From Iodidimonas sp. SYSU 1G8 (lineage in GTDB: Bacteria > Pseudomonadota > Alphaproteobacteria > SMXS01), in contig NZ_JBBYXJ010000002.1 in assembly GCF_039655775.1 (NCBI RefSeq), positions 124,001 through 188,000 on the forward strand: a stretch of DNA of 64,000 nucleotides, given 5' to 3'. Shown one piece after another: positions 38,571-48,260 of the stretch (its first letter is position 1; the number at the start of each line of letters is the position of its first letter). The notes under the pieces are model-generated. The model was given only the letters and a program-made list of their open reading frames with translations, searched no databases and was not told where the DNA came from. Position numbers and translations under genes: made by a program.

Positions 38571-39518
38571 CTACATGCGCACGCGGCGGGCCTCGATGGC
38601 GTCCCAGACCAGCCCGGCGATGTTGCTGCCGTCGAAGCGGTCGATTTCCTGGATGCCGGTCGGCGAGGTGACGTTGATCTCGGTCAGGTAGTCGCCGATC
38701 ACGTCGATGCCGACGAAGATCAGGCCGCGCTCGGCCAGCGCCGGGCCGATGGCCTCGCAGATTTCCTTCTCGCGCCGGGTCAGCGCCGATTTCTCGGGCC
38801 GGCCGCCCACATGCATGTTGGAGCGGGATTCGCCCTGCGCGGGCACGCGGTTGATGGCGCCCACGGCGCGGCCGTCGACGATGATGATCCGCTTGTCGCC
38901 CTTGCGCACCTCGGGCACGTAGCGCTGGACCACGATGGGCTCGCGGTAGAACTGGGTGAACATCTCGAACAGGGCGTTGAAGTTCTCGTCGTCCGGCTTC
39001 ACCCGGAACACGCCCGCGCCGCCATTGCCGAACAGCGGCTTCATGATGATGTCCTGGTGCTCCTTGCGGAACTCGGCGATGTCGCGCTGGCTGGCGCTGA
39101 TCAGGGTCGGCGGCATCAGGTCGGGAAAGCGGGTGACGAACAGCTTCTCCGGCGCGTTGCGCACATGATGCGGATCGTTGACCACCAGCGTCTTGGGGTG
39201 GACGTGCTCCAGCAGATGGGTGGTGGTGATGTAGCCCATGTCGAAGGGCGGGTCCTGGCGCAGCAGCACCACGTCGAAGGTGGCGAGGTCGATGGTCTCG
39301 CCCGCGCCCAGGGTGAAATGATTGCCCGGCTCGCGCCGCACCTGCAGCGGATGGGCGTAGGCGACGACCCGGCCATGCACGAAGCTGAGGTCCTTGGGCA
39401 GGTAGTAATACAGCCCGTGGCCGCGCCGCTGCGCCTCCAGCGCCAGCGCGAACGTGCTGTCGCCGTTGATGTTGATGCCGGCGATCGGATCCATCTGGAT
39501 GGCAACGGCCAGGGTCAT
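38571..39518 (-). CDS. gshB: Glutathione synthetase
   Basis: ATP-grasp ligase joining glycine to gamma-glutamylcysteine to make glutathione. 315 residues, the usual prokaryotic length. N-terminus [20 protein letters not shown], then [37 protein letters not shown] (ATP-binding) and [20 protein letters not shown] are all conserved GshB blocks. Lies 18 bp downstream of yraN, forming an rsmI-yraN-gshB operon that is common in alphaproteobacteria. Confidence 0.97.
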   Translation of the reverse strand: MTLAVAIQMDPIAGININGDSTFALALEAQRRGHGLYYYLPKDLSFVHGRVVAYAHPLQVRREPGNHFTLGAGETIDLATFDVVLLRQDPPFDMGYITTTHLLEHVHPKTLVVNDPHHVRNAPEKLFVTRFPDLMPPTLISASQRDIAEFRKEHQDIIMKPLFGNGGAGVFRVKPDDENFNALFEMFTQFYREPIVVQRYVPEVRKGDKRIIIVDGRAVGAINRVPAQGESRSNMHVGGRPEKSALTRREKEICEAIGPALAERGLIFVGIDVIGDYLTEINVTSPTGIQEIDRFDGSNIAGLVWDAIEARRVRM

Positions 39519-39536
39519 GCCTGTCTCCTCGGTCTT

Positions 39537-39908
39537 CTATTCATATCCCCACGCGCCGGGACTATGGGTCGGCCAACTGCCGGGCGCAATCGTCATGATG
39601 TCGAAGCGCATGTCCAGGCTCGCGAGCGACGGATGCGCGGCCATGAAAATCTCGGCCGCCCGGCGCACGCGGCGCTGCTGGCGCACGGAAACCGCCTCGA
39701 TACCCGCCGCGTGGCTCGCGCGCGCCTTGACCTCGACGAAGGCGATCAGCCCGCCGCGCCGGGCGACGATGTCGGCCTCGCCCGCCGCCGTTTTCCAGTT
39801 GCGCGCCAGGATGCGGTAGCCCTTCAGGCGCAGGGCCCAGACGCACAGGGTCTCGGCCATCCGTCCGGCGCGGAAGGCGCGCTGGCGCTGGGCCGTCGTG
39901 CGTCTCAT
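39537..39908 (-). CDS. yraN: YraN family (UPF0102) endonuclease-like protein
   Basis: 123 residues with the restriction-endonuclease-like fold core: GEADIVARRGGLIAFVEVKA carries the conserved Glu, Asp and Glu-x-Lys residues, preceded by GYRILARNWKT. ATG 39908 overlaps the rsmI stop by 4 bp, showing translational coupling; the frame open to 40397 is only antisense or shadow sequence. The cellular role of YraN is not settled; a Holliday-junction-type nuclease has been proposed. Confidence 0.93.
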   Translation of the reverse strand: MRRTTAQRQRAFRAGRMAETLCVWALRLKGYRILARNWKTAAGEADIVARRGGLIAFVEVKARASHAAGIEAVSVRQQRRVRRAAEIFMAAHPSLASLDMRFDIMTIAPGSWPTHSPGAWGYE

Positions 39909-40789
39909 GGCTCGTCCCCGACCTCGTCCTTGGCCTTCGACAGGGTGACGGCCCGGGCATAGACCTCGCGGCGCGGCAGGCCGGTCATGAAAGCCACGGC
40001 GCTGGCCGCTTCCTTGACGCTGAGGTCGCGCAGCGCCGTGCGCAGCGCCGCGTCGAGGTCGGCGGCCTCGGCGTCGGCCTCGTCGGGCGGGCCGATCACC
40101 AGCACGACCTCGCCGCGCGGCGGCCCCTCTTTCTGGTAGCGCGCGGCCAGCTCGGCGGCGGTGCCGCGCACGCCTTCCTCGAAATGTTTGGTCAGCTCGC
40201 GCGCCACGACCACGGGCCGGTCCGGCGCCAGCGCCGCCAGATCGGCCAGCGAGGCGGGCAGCCGGCGCGCCGATTCGAACACCACATGAGTTCCGGGCTG
40301 GCGCAGCAGCTCGTTCAGCGCGTTCTGGCGCGCCACCCTCTTTTCGGGCAGGAAGCCGCCGAAACTGAAGCGGTCGGTCGGCAGGCCGGCAAGGCACAGC
40401 GCCGCCAGCACCGAGGACGGGCCGGGAATCGGCACCACCGTGACGCCGGCCGCGATGGCGGCGCGCACCAGCTTGAATCCCGGATCGGACACGAGCGGCG
40501 TGCCCGCGTCGCTGGCCAGCGCGATCGCCTCGCCCGCCAGCATGCGGTCGATCAGGCGCTGGCGATCGGCTTCGCTGCTGTGGTCGTCATAGCGGCTGAG
40601 TGGGGTTGTGATGTCGTAACGATCCAGCAACCGCCGGGTCACACGCGTATCCTCGCAGGCCACGGTGCTGGCCGCGCCCAGCACATCGAGGGCCCGCAAG
40701 GTGACATCACGCAGATTGCCGATGGGTGTCGCGACGAGGTAAAGCCCCGGCGTCAATTTGACTTGGCCGTCCAAGGCTTTCATAGTCAT
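39905..40789 (-). CDS. rsmI: 16S rRNA (cytidine1402-2'-O)-methyltransferase RsmI
   Basis: SAM-dependent methyltransferase modifying C1402 in the decoding centre. About 294 residues. PGLYLVATPIGNLRDVTLRA at the N-terminus, VACEDTRVTRRLLDRYDI, SDAGTPLVSDPGFKLV and VPIPGPSSVLAALCLAGL are textbook RsmI blocks. ATG 40789 follows AGGAG at a short spacing; GTG 40804 and ATG 40783 are alternatives. Divergent from the LpoA-like gene, a conserved arrangement. Confidence 0.96.
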   Translation of the reverse strand: MTMKALDGQVKLTPGLYLVATPIGNLRDVTLRALDVLGAASTVACEDTRVTRRLLDRYDITTPLSRYDDHSSEADRQRLIDRMLAGEAIALASDAGTPLVSDPGFKLVRAAIAAGVTVVPIPGPSSVLAALCLAGLPTDRFSFGGFLPEKRVARQNALNELLRQPGTHVVFESARRLPASLADLAALAPDRPVVVARELTKHFEEGVRGTAAELAARYQKEGPPRGEVVLVIGPPDEADAEAADLDAALRTALRDLSVKEAASAVAFMTGLPRREVYARAVTLSKAKDEVGDEP

Positions 40790-40839
40790 CCCGCTCCTGT
40801 TCACCCCCGACCAGGCGCCATCGACACGAGCCGACTTGC

Positions 40840-42159
40840 ATGACCGTTTCGCGCCTTATCCGTACCCATCTTTGCCCGCTTTTCCTGGCCGCTTCAATGA
40901 TGCCGTTGAGCGCGTGCGGCGCCGATCTGCGCGAGGAGGTGATCATCGACACGCCGCCGCCGCCCACGATCGCGGCCATCGCGCCGGAGCCGCAGGAGGA
41001 AATTCCGACCGCGCCGGTCAAGCAGGACAAATATTACGAACAGGGCGTGGTGAAGGTGGGCATCCTGCTGCCCCTGTCCGGCCGCAACGCGGCGCTGGGC
41101 CAGTCCATGCTTGATGCCGCGCAGCTGGCGCTGTTCGACGTGGGCGACGAAAAGATCGTGCTGCTGCCGCGTGACACGGAAGGTCCGCAAGGCGCCGCCG
41201 GCGCGGCTCAGGACGCCATCGACGACGGCGCGCAGATCCTGCTCGGCCCCATCTTCGCCGACGCCATTCGCACGGCGGGACCGGTGGCGCGCCACTACCG
41301 CGTGCCGCTGGTCGGTTTCTCGACCGACCACACCGTCGCCGGCAACGGCGTCTACATCATGGGCTTCACGCCGCAGCAGCAGGTCGAGCGGATCGTCAAA
41401 TACTCCATCGACCAGGGCCGCAAGCGAATCGCCGCGCTGGTGCCGCAATCGGCCTATGGCACCATGGTGACCGAAGCGTTGCGCAATGCGGTGAGCCGTC
41501 ACGGCGGCACGCTGGTCGCCGTCGAAACCTTCCAGGAAACAGAGGAAGCGCTGTCCGATCCGGTTCGGCGCCTCGCCGACCGCAAGGTCGCGGCGCCCGC
41601 CCCGACGCCCGATCCCATGGCGGGTCCGGGCGCGCCCGCGGTGATGGTGCAGGAGAGCTACGACTACCCCTATGACGCCGTGCTGATCGCGGCGGGCGGC
41701 GGGCTGCTGCGCACACTGGCGCCCATGCTGACCTATTACGACATCGATCCGGACAAGGTGAAGTTCCTGGGCACCGGCCTGTGGGACGATGCCGGGCTGC
41801 GCGCCGAGCCGGCGCTGGCGGGCGCCTGGTATGCCGGGCCGACGCCCGAATCCGGCGTGTCGTTCGCCCAGCATTTCACCAAGACCTACAGCGGCACCGC
41901 GCCGCGCGTCTCCAGCATCGCCTATGACGCCGTCGCCCTGGTCGCCGCGCTGAAGAAGAGCCGGCCCGAGCGCCCGTTCGCGCCGGAGGCCCTGACCGAT
42001 CCCAAGGGTTTCGCCGGCGTCGACGGCGTATTCCGCTTCGGTCCGGACGGCATCGCCGAACGCGGTCTCGCGGTGGTGCAGATCACACCGGCGGGGTCGC
42101 AGGCGGTGGACCTGGCGCCGCGTGAATTCGGCACCAGCTATGCCGGGCCCCGCAACTAG
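40840..42159 (+). CDS. Penicillin-binding protein activator LpoA-like lipoprotein
   Basis: 439 residues. Lipobox LSAC with lipidated Cys26, a proline-rich linker (TPPPPTIAAIAPEPQEEIPT), then a periplasmic binding-protein type-I domain from about residue 70 (VVKVGILLPLSGRNAALGQS; GAQILLGPIFADAIRTAGPV). This is the C-terminal domain of E. coli LpoA (YraM) without its TPR part, the common form in alphaproteobacteria. Role in activating peptidoglycan synthases is inferred from family and from the neighbouring rsmI-yraN genes. The stop overlaps the hemW stop by 4 bp on opposite strands. Confidence 0.9.
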   Translation: MTVSRLIRTHLCPLFLAASMMPLSACGADLREEVIIDTPPPPTIAAIAPEPQEEIPTAPVKQDKYYEQGVVKVGILLPLSGRNAALGQSMLDAAQLALFDVGDEKIVLLPRDTEGPQGAAGAAQDAIDDGAQILLGPIFADAIRTAGPVARHYRVPLVGFSTDHTVAGNGVYIMGFTPQQQVERIVKYSIDQGRKRIAALVPQSAYGTMVTEALRNAVSRHGGTLVAVETFQETEEALSDPVRRLADRKVAAPAPTPDPMAGPGAPAVMVQESYDYPYDAVLIAAGGGLLRTLAPMLTYYDIDPDKVKFLGTGLWDDAGLRAEPALAGAWYAGPTPESGVSFAQHFTKTYSGTAPRVSSIAYDAVALVAALKKSRPERPFAPEALTDPKGFAGVDGVFRFGPDGIAERGLAVVQITPAGSQAVDLAPREFGTSYAGPRN

Positions 42160-43328
42160 CCCAACAGCCGCCGGATCACTTCGTTGAGGACCGGCCACGC
42201 CCGAGGCGTGGCGGTCAGCGCCTGCGCCGAGCGGACCAGCAAGCCTTGGCCGAGCATCATGGCGAGGGCGTCCCTGTCCACCGCGTCGTCGAGCGGCGCG
42301 CCGGTCAGCGCTTCCAGCCGGAGCAGATCGACGCCGCTGGTGGTGCGCAGGCCCATCATGATCATCTCCTCGCCGCTTTCGACGGGCGCCACCGGGTTCA
42401 TCACTTCGGTGCCGTGACCCCTGCCCTCGACCAGATCGAGCCATGTTTCGGGCTTGCGGCGCTGGGCGGTGGCGACGACCGCGCCATCGAGATGCAGACG
42501 GCCATGGGCGCCGGGGCCGATGCCGGCATATTCGCCATAGCGCCAGTAGGTCATGTTGTGGCGGCTGTGCCCGCCCGGCGCGGCGTGATTGGAAATTTCG
42601 TAGGCCGGCATGCCCGCCGCCGCCATCATTGCCTGGGTCGTCTCGTAGAGTTCGGCGGCGGTATCCTCGTCGGGCAGCACCAGCCGGCCCTCGCGCCAGG
42701 CGGCGTGGAAGGCGGTGCCTTCCTCGATGGTGAGCTGGTAGAGCGACAGATGATCGCCGGCCAGCGCCAGTCCCTGCGCCAGTTCCGCCTGCCAGACCGG
42801 CACGGTCTGGCCTGGCCGCGCATAGATCAGGTCGAAGCTGTAGCGCGGGAAGATGTCGCGGGCGAGCGCGATAGCGGCCAGCGCCTGCGCGCTGCTGTGG
42901 CCGCGCCCCAGCGCCTTGAGATCCACATCGTTCAGCGCCTGCACGCCAAGGGACACCCGGTTGACGCCGCCCGCCGCATAGGCGGCAAAGCGCGCCGCCT
43001 CGACGCTGGTCGGGTTGGCCTCTAGGGTAATTTCCGGATCGGGCGCGTAGCCCCAGCGCGCGCCGATGCGCTCGATGGCGGCGGCGACCGTTTCCGGGTC
43101 CATCAGCGAGGGCGTGCCGCCGCCGAAGAAGACGCTGGTCACCACGCGGCCCGGCGTCAGCGCAGCGGTGTGGTCGATCTCGGTCAGCAGCGCCGCGCGC
43201 CAGCGGGCCTGGTCGACCGTCTCGCGCACATGGCTGTTGAAGTCGCAATAGGGGCACTTGGCGAGGCAGAACGGCCAGTGCAGGTAAACACCGAACCCCG
43301 GATTCCCTGACGGATCAGAAACAGGCAT
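42156..43328 (-). CDS. hemW: Radical SAM heme chaperone HemW
   Basis: 390 residues. The radical-SAM cluster motif CLAKCPYC (Cys21, Cys25, Cys28) lies in [33 protein letters not shown] and [19 protein letters not shown] follow. These match HemW, a heme-binding chaperone long misnamed coproporphyrinogen oxidase; true HemN has a different, longer N-terminus. The C-terminal HemN_C domain is present. Its start overlaps the rdgB end by 14 bp, giving an rph-rdgB-hemW operon. Confidence 0.95.
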   Translation of the reverse strand: MPVSDPSGNPGFGVYLHWPFCLAKCPYCDFNSHVRETVDQARWRAALLTEIDHTAALTPGRVVTSVFFGGGTPSLMDPETVAAAIERIGARWGYAPDPEITLEANPTSVEAARFAAYAAGGVNRVSLGVQALNDVDLKALGRGHSSAQALAAIALARDIFPRYSFDLIYARPGQTVPVWQAELAQGLALAGDHLSLYQLTIEEGTAFHAAWREGRLVLPDEDTAAELYETTQAMMAAAGMPAYEISNHAAPGGHSRHNMTYWRYGEYAGIGPGAHGRLHLDGAVVATAQRRKPETWLDLVEGRGHGTEVMNPVAPVESGEEMIMMGLRTTSGVDLLRLEALTGAPLDDAVDRDALAMMLGQGLLVRSAQALTATPRAWPVLNEVIRRLLG

Positions 43329-43917
43329 CGATCAGCTGCCGGAACGCCACGGCGCGGTGGCTGATGGCATGCTTGGCGTCCGGGTCCATCTCGCCGAAGG
43401 TGATGCTGTCGCCATCGGCCACGAAGATGGGGTCGTAGCCGAAGCCCCGCGTACCGCGCGGCGGCCAGACCAGCGCGCCGTGGATATGGCCTTCGAAGGT
43501 GTCCACATGACCATCGGGCCAAGCGAGCGACAGGGCGCAGGTGAAATGGGCGCTCCGGTCAGGGGAGCCGCTGGCGGCCAGCAACTCCTCGATCTTTTCC
43601 ATCGCGACGCGGAAATCCTTGCCGGGGCCGGCCCAGCGCGCCGAGTAGATGCCCGGCTCGCCGCCCAGCGCGGCGACGGACAGGCCGGAATCATCGGCCA
43701 GCGCCGGCAGCCCCGACGCCGTCGCCGCCGCCAGCGCCTTCAGTTCGGCGTTGGCGCGGAAGGTCGTGCCGGTTTCCTCCGGCTCGGGCAGGCCCAGTTC
43801 GCCAGCCGAGACAGGTTCCACGTGAAACGGGCGCAACAGGTCGCCGATCTCGCGGACCTTGCCCGGATTGTGGGTGGCGACCACCAGCCGGCCGCCGGTG
43901 ACGCGCCGCGCGCTCAT
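43315..43917 (-). CDS. rdgB: XTP/dITP pyrophosphatase (RdgB/HAM1)
   Basis: House-cleaning enzyme hydrolysing dITP, XTP and related non-canonical purine nucleotides; 200 residues. [37 protein letters not shown] and GFGYDPIFV are the substrate and metal-binding blocks. ATG 43917 overlaps the rph stop by 4 bp (ATGA). Confidence 0.96.
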   Translation of the reverse strand: MSARRVTGGRLVVATHNPGKVREIGDLLRPFHVEPVSAGELGLPEPEETGTTFRANAELKALAAATASGLPALADDSGLSVAALGGEPGIYSARWAGPGKDFRVAMEKIEELLAASGSPDRSAHFTCALSLAWPDGHVDTFEGHIHGALVWPPRGTRGFGYDPIFVADGDSITFGEMDPDAKHAISHRAVAFRQLIDACF

Positions 43918-44633
43918 TCCAGGCCGAGCGCCTGGCGCTGATGCCGGGCCAGATCGGCGATGCCGCTCTTGGCCAGCGACAAGAGCGTGAGGAAGGCGTC
44001 TTCCGAGAACGGCTCGTCCTCGGCGGTGCCCTGGATCTCGACGATGCCGCCGGTGCCGGTCAGCACGAAATTGGCGTCGGCCTGGGCCTTGGAATCCTCG
44101 GGATAGTCCAGATCGAGCACGGGCACGCCGTTGAAGATGCCGCAGGACACGGCCGCGACCTGATCGGTCAGCGGAATGCCGTCGATCATGCCCTGGGCCG
44201 CCATTTTCTGCAGGCACAGGTAAAGCGCCACATAACCGCCGGTGATCGAGGCGGTGCGCGTGCCGCCATCGGCCTGCAGCACGTCGCAGTCGATGACGAT
44301 CTGGCGCTCGCCGAGCAGCTTCAGCTTGGTGACGGCGCGCAACGAGCGGCCGATCAGCCGCTGGATTTCCTGGGTGCGGCCGGTCTGCTTGCCGCGGGCC
44401 GCCTCGCGCGAGGACCGGGAATGGGTCGAGCGCGGCAGCATGCCGTATTCGGCCGTCACCCACCCGCTGCCCTTGCCGCGCAGGAAGCCGGGCACGCCCT
44501 CGTCCAGCGAGGCCGTGCACAGCACATGGGTGCCGCCAAATTTGGCGAGGCACGATCCCTCGGCATAGGGCGAAAAGCCGGTTTCGAGGGAGATGGGACG
44601 TAACTGGTCGGCGGCACGGCCGGATGGGCGCAT
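43914..44633 (-). CDS. rph: Ribonuclease PH
   Basis: Phosphorolytic 3'-to-5' exoribonuclease trimming tRNA precursors; 239 residues, hexamer-forming RNase PH fold. N-terminus [39 protein letters not shown] and [20 protein letters not shown] are hallmark blocks, the latter at the phosphate-binding site. ATG 44633 fits the family start; the open frame up to 44720 is not needed. Divergent from hrcA; the gap between them is 125 bp. Confidence 0.97.
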   Translation of the reverse strand: MRPSGRAADQLRPISLETGFSPYAEGSCLAKFGGTHVLCTASLDEGVPGFLRGKGSGWVTAEYGMLPRSTHSRSSREAARGKQTGRTQEIQRLIGRSLRAVTKLKLLGERQIVIDCDVLQADGGTRTASITGGYVALYLCLQKMAAQGMIDGIPLTDQVAAVSCGIFNGVPVLDLDYPEDSKAQADANFVLTGTGGIVEIQGTAEDEPFSEDAFLTLLSLAKSGIADLARHQRQALGLE

Positions 44634-44721
44634 GATGAGATATTCCCGTGGCGGATGGTGGGTGCGTTCTAGACCTTGGGTTCCCGGCCGTCCAGCACAA
44701 GCGCCCAAGGCGTAAGTCACA

Positions 44722-44750
44722 TTGACGGCATCGGGCCGGTTTCCTACATA
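44722..44750 (+). promoter_or_regulatory. Candidate hrcA promoter
   Basis: TTGACG (44722-44727) and TACATA (44745-44750) with 17-bp spacing, a good sigma-70-type match. The predicted transcription start (about 44757) lies two bases before the hrcA ATG, implying a leaderless or nearly leaderless mRNA. No CIRCE inverted repeat was found here. Confidence 0.5.
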
Positions 44751-44758
44751 GTCGGGTT

Positions 44759-45796
44759 ATGATCGAGGAATTCAACGAGCGCACGCGCCGGATCCTGCGC
44801 GGCATTGTGGAAGCCTATCTGGAAACCGGCGAGCCGGTGGGTTCGCGCACCCTTGTCCAGCGCCTCGGCCTCAACCTTTCCTCGGCCAGCATCCGCAACG
44901 TGATGGCGGATCTGGAGGATGCCGGCCTGCTGTTCTCGCCGCATACCTCGGCCGGGCGCATGCCCACCGAACGCGGCCTGCGTATCTTCGTCGACGGCCT
45001 GCTGGAAATCGGCAACCTGACCCATGAAGAACGCAATGCCATCCAGGGCCGCATCGGCTCGGGCGGTCAGACCATCGACGGCGTGCTGCAGCAGGCGTCG
45101 GCGCTGTTGTCGGGCCTGTCGCACGGCGCCGGACTGGTGATGGCGCCCAAGCTGAACGTGGCGATCCGGCACATGGAGTTCGTCAGCCTGAATCCGGGCC
45201 GGGCGCTGGCGGTGCTGGTGACCGAGGACGGTCAGGTGGAGAACCGGATCATGGAAGTGCCGGCGGACATGATGCCGTCGACCCTGACCCGCGCCGGCAA
45301 CTATCTCAACGCGCGCATGACCGGCCGCACGCTGGACGAGGCCAAGGCCTTCATCATCGAGGAGCTGACCCAGCACCAGGCCGAGCTGGACGAGTTGTCC
45401 GGCAAGGTGGTCGAGGACGGGCTGGCGATCTGGACCGGGCCGACCGATGGCGAGCAGACGCTGATCGTGCGCGGCCAGAGCAATCTGCTGGAAAACCTGC
45501 AGGCCACCGAGGACCTGGAGCGCATCCGGCGGCTGCTGGAAGACCTTGAAAACAAGCGCGAGTTCGTCCATCTGCTGGAGCTGGCCAAGGAAGCGGAGGG
45601 CGTGCGCGTCTTCATCGGGTCGGAGAACCAGCTGTTCAGCCTGTCCGGCTCGTCACTGATTCTGGCGCCCTATGCCAATGAAAAGCGCAACGTGATCGGC
45701 ATTCTGGGCGTGATCGGTCCGACCCGGATCAATTACGCGCGGATCGTGCCGATGGTCGATTATACCGCCCGCGTCGTGGGCCGGCTTTTGAGTTGA
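44759..45796 (+). CDS. hrcA: Heat-inducible transcription repressor HrcA
   Basis: Winged-helix repressor that binds CIRCE elements at chaperone genes and is kept active by GroEL. 345 residues. [20 protein letters not shown] and [20 protein letters not shown] form the [23 protein letters not shown] and the C-terminal [20 protein letters not shown] are hallmark blocks. Eight bp upstream of grpE. In many alphaproteobacteria HrcA regulates groESL while dnaKJ depends on sigma-32. Confidence 0.97.
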   Translation: MIEEFNERTRRILRGIVEAYLETGEPVGSRTLVQRLGLNLSSASIRNVMADLEDAGLLFSPHTSAGRMPTERGLRIFVDGLLEIGNLTHEERNAIQGRIGSGGQTIDGVLQQASALLSGLSHGAGLVMAPKLNVAIRHMEFVSLNPGRALAVLVTEDGQVENRIMEVPADMMPSTLTRAGNYLNARMTGRTLDEAKAFIIEELTQHQAELDELSGKVVEDGLAIWTGPTDGEQTLIVRGQSNLLENLQATEDLERIRRLLEDLENKREFVHLLELAKEAEGVRVFIGSENQLFSLSGSSLILAPYANEKRNVIGILGVIGPTRINYARIVPMVDYTARVVGRLLS

Positions 45797-45803
45797 GGAC
45801 AAA

Positions 45804-46370
45804 ATGACCACGCAAGCGAACGACATCCCCGAGAACGACGCCGACCATGGCGAGACCGACGCCAGCGAAGCCGTCGACCTGACCGCGCGCCTGGAGCTGG
45901 CCGAAGCCGAGGCCGCGGACCTGAAGGACAAGCTGCTGCGCGCCGTGGCCGAGGCCGAGAACGTGCGCCGCCGGGCCCAGAAGGAACTGGAAGACGGGCG
46001 CAAATACGCCATCACCGGCTTTGCCCGCGATCTGCTCGCCGTGGCCGACAATCTGGGCCGGGCGCTCGACGCGCTGCCCGAGGGCGCCGAGAACGATCCC
46101 CAATTCGGCGCGCTGGTGCAAGGCGTGCAGCTGACGGGCCGCGAGCTGGCCAACGTGCTGGAGCGCCACGGCGTGAAGGAAGTGCGCCCGCACGGCGAAA
46201 AGTTCGATCACAATCTCCACCAGGCGATGTTCGAGGTGGAAGATGCCGAACAGCCGCACGGCACGGTGAACCAGGTGCTGCAGGTCGGCTACACCATCGG
46301 CGACCGGCTGCTGCGCCCCGCCATGGTCGGTGTGACCAAGGCCCCCGTGAGCACCGACGCCGGGAAGTGA
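45804..46370 (+). CDS. grpE: Nucleotide exchange factor GrpE
   Basis: DnaK cochaperone that speeds ADP release. 188 residues: acidic N-terminus, long coiled-coil helix (LELAEAEAADLKDKLLRAVA), then RAQKELEDGRKYAITGFARD and the C-terminal beta domain with GVKEVRPHGEKFDHNLHQAM. Directly follows hrcA; its stop overlaps the GTG of the next gene. Confidence 0.96.
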   Translation: MTTQANDIPENDADHGETDASEAVDLTARLELAEAEAADLKDKLLRAVAEAENVRRRAQKELEDGRKYAITGFARDLLAVADNLGRALDALPEGAENDPQFGALVQGVQLTGRELANVLERHGVKEVRPHGEKFDHNLHQAMFEVEDAEQPHGTVNQVLQVGYTIGDRLLRPAMVGVTKAPVSTDAGK

Positions 46371-46969
46371 GCGGGACCCCGGAAAGGTACGGTAGCGAGG
46401 CGATTCCCGCCGGAATCGCCGCCTTCCGCGATCTGGCCGAAGACGACATCGAGGCCATCGTCCACTACTGGTACACCAGCGGGGACGATTATCTGGCCTA
46501 TCTCGGCATCGACAAGACCCGTCTGGGCGCCCCGGACGACACCATCGCCCGGTTCCGCAGGGCCCTGCGCGACGGCGATCCGGACCAGCGCAGCCTTGCC
46601 TTTGCCATTACCTTGGACGAGCGTCTGGTCGGCTATACGCTGCTGAATCGCTACGCGCCGGACAACAATTTTTCCCACTGGCATCTCATCGATCCGGTTG
46701 CCCGGAGGACCGGTATCTCGACCGCGCTCTATCCACACCGGATCGCCATGTATTGCGATGTCTGCGACATGACGCGCCTGACCCACCAGACACGGCCGCG
46801 CAACATCGGCGTCAACCGCATGCTCGACAAGTTCGTGCCCGTCGCCGAGACCGTCTGGGTGGACGACCCGGATGGCATCGCCGAACCGGGCGAGTTCAAC
46901 CATCGGCATGTGACGCGTGAGGATGTTCCCAAACTGTTCAAGATATTGAGGAATTTGGGAGAACGCTGA
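46367..46969 (+). CDS. GNAT-family N-acetyltransferase
   Basis: 200 residues; GTG start overlapping the grpE stop by 4 bp, so probably translated by coupling. Contains an acceptor region near the N-terminus (LAEDDIEAIVHYWYTSGDDY), central LAFAITLDERLVGYTLLNRY and a degenerate acetyl-CoA-binding loop DPVARRTGISTALYPHRIAM, where the usual R/Q-x-x-G-x-G/A motif is altered. Substrate unknown. An unusual passenger in the heat-shock operon. Confidence 0.65.
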   Translation: MSGTPERYGSEAIPAGIAAFRDLAEDDIEAIVHYWYTSGDDYLAYLGIDKTRLGAPDDTIARFRRALRDGDPDQRSLAFAITLDERLVGYTLLNRYAPDNNFSHWHLIDPVARRTGISTALYPHRIAMYCDVCDMTRLTHQTRPRNIGVNRMLDKFVPVAETVWVDDPDGIAEPGEFNHRHVTREDVPKLFKILRNLGER

Positions 46970-47028
46970 CCTCGCCACGGTGTTGTGGTATTCTGGGCTG
47001 TATAGTCGATAGCACTTTAGGGGGTCCG

Positions 47029-47460
47029 ATGCGCTTTGTCCGCTTTCAGTCCAAGGCGCTGTTCGATCCGGAAGTGCTCGCCCCCGAACTCGCTGACCTC
47101 GACGAGGACGAGCAAGAGGCCGAGCTGGAACAGGGCGGCCGCTTTGTCGCGGCCCTGCTCGAAGCCCGGTTGCCAGAAAAGGGCTTTCCCGTCGATTTTA
47201 CCGTGCAAGAGGATTGGGGCTGGTGCATCAGCCTGAAGAAGGACCATGGCTATAGCCCGTGGATCGGCTGCCAATATGGCTATGACGGTCGCGGCGACTA
47301 CAGCCTGCAGTGCTTCGTAGAACCCGACAAACCCGTGATCTGGCGCTGGTTCCGCCGGATCGACATCACCGAGCGCACCGCCGCCCTGAAGCAGGCTATA
47401 GAAGACATCCTGCGCGAGAGCGGCCTGGCTGATGATATCTACTGGAGCGACAAAGCCTGA
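47029..47460 (+). CDS. Hypothetical acidic protein
   Basis: 143 residues, no recognised family. ATG 47029 is preceded by AGGGGG at good spacing. The N-terminal half is strongly acidic (LADLDEDEQEAELEQGGRFV); the middle has many aromatic residues (FTVQEDWGWCISLKKDHGYS, then CQYGYDGRGDYSLQCF), suggesting a compact soluble domain. No signal peptide or membrane helix. Codon use resembles the genome. Lies between the GNAT gene and pyrE. Confidence 0.72.
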   Translation: MRFVRFQSKALFDPEVLAPELADLDEDEQEAELEQGGRFVAALLEARLPEKGFPVDFTVQEDWGWCISLKKDHGYSPWIGCQYGYDGRGDYSLQCFVEPDKPVIWRWFRRIDITERTAALKQAIEDILRESGLADDIYWSDKA

Positions 47461-47551
47461 CGGCCCGGGGGCACGCAGAGACGGTGCTGATCCTTGCCGT
47501 CCACCAGCCCGCCTGATACACCCGATTGCCGTTCCAAACCGAGGGTCCGCC

Positions 47552-48133
47552 ATGTCCGACGCCGCCAGTTTCCTTGCGCCCAACAATGCGCGCCTTGCCG
47601 AGATCATCCGCGCCAGGTCGTTCGGCATGGGCAAGACCATCCGGCTGGCGTCGGGGCGCGAGAGCAATTTCTATTTCAACATGAAGCCGACCATGCTGGA
47701 CCCGGAAGGGTCGGCGCTGATCGCCGCCGCCTTCGTCGAGGTGCTGAAGGCCGAGCGTCCCGCCTTCATCGCCGGGCTGGAGCTGGGCGCGGTGCCGCCG
47801 CTGGCCTGCGCCACCATGGCGAGCTGGTGGGCCGGCGTGCCGGTGCCCTGCCTGATCGTGCGCAAGCAGGTTAAGGAGCACGGCACCCGCCTGCCCATCG
47901 AGGGGCTGGCGTCCGAAGACGCGCTGAAGGGCGCCAGGGTGCTGATGATCGAGGACGTCACCACCACGGGCGGCTCGGTCCTGCGCGCGGTGCACACCAT
48001 GCGCGAGCTGGGCGCCGAGGTCACCAAGGTGCTGACCATCGTCGACCGCCAGGAAGGCGCCGACGAGGAGCTGGCCAAGGAAGGGCTGGAGCTCTTGTCG
48101 GTGTTCCGCGCGGAGACGTTTTTGCGGGGTTGA
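47552..48133 (+). CDS. pyrE: Orotate phosphoribosyltransferase
   Basis: Converts orotate and PRPP to OMP in pyrimidine synthesis; 193 residues. SGRESNFYFNMKPTML near residue 33-48 and the PRPP-binding loop VLMIEDVTTTGGSVLRA are diagnostic. ATG 47552 is chosen; upstream frame extension overlaps the previous gene. The GIY-YIG element begins 17 bp past the stop. Confidence 0.95.
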   Translation: MSDAASFLAPNNARLAEIIRARSFGMGKTIRLASGRESNFYFNMKPTMLDPEGSALIAAAFVEVLKAERPAFIAGLELGAVPPLACATMASWWAGVPVPCLIVRKQVKEHGTRLPIEGLASEDALKGARVLMIEDVTTTGGSVLRAVHTMRELGAEVTKVLTIVDRQEGADEELAKEGLELLSVFRAETFLRG

Positions 48134-48150
48134 GGACGACTATAAAAAAT

Positions 48151-48189
48151 TCGTCATCCCCGCGCACGCGGGGACCCAGCTCTTCGTAG
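48151..48189 (+). repeat. Terminal inverted repeat, left copy (39 bp)
   Basis: Exact reverse complement of 48563-48601. Contains an internal palindrome, an 8-bp stem with a 2-nt CA loop (TCCCCGCG / CGCGGGGA), followed by ACCCAGCTCTTCGTAG. Confidence 0.97.
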
Positions 48190-48260
48190 GATGCCGTCGC
48201 CTGTACCGCTGAACTCCTGGCTGATATGCTGAACCCCAGTTTCGGGTCAGCCAGCGTTTC

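Noticed and set aside
44634-44758. CIRCE element (inverted repeat for HrcA) near hrcA or dnaK
   Set aside because: I looked for TTAGCACTC / GAGTGCTAA in both upstream regions and did not find it; HrcA targets such as groESL are presumably outside the window.
48151-48189. CRISPR repeat
   Set aside because: Only two copies, in inverted orientation around a gene, with no spacer array.
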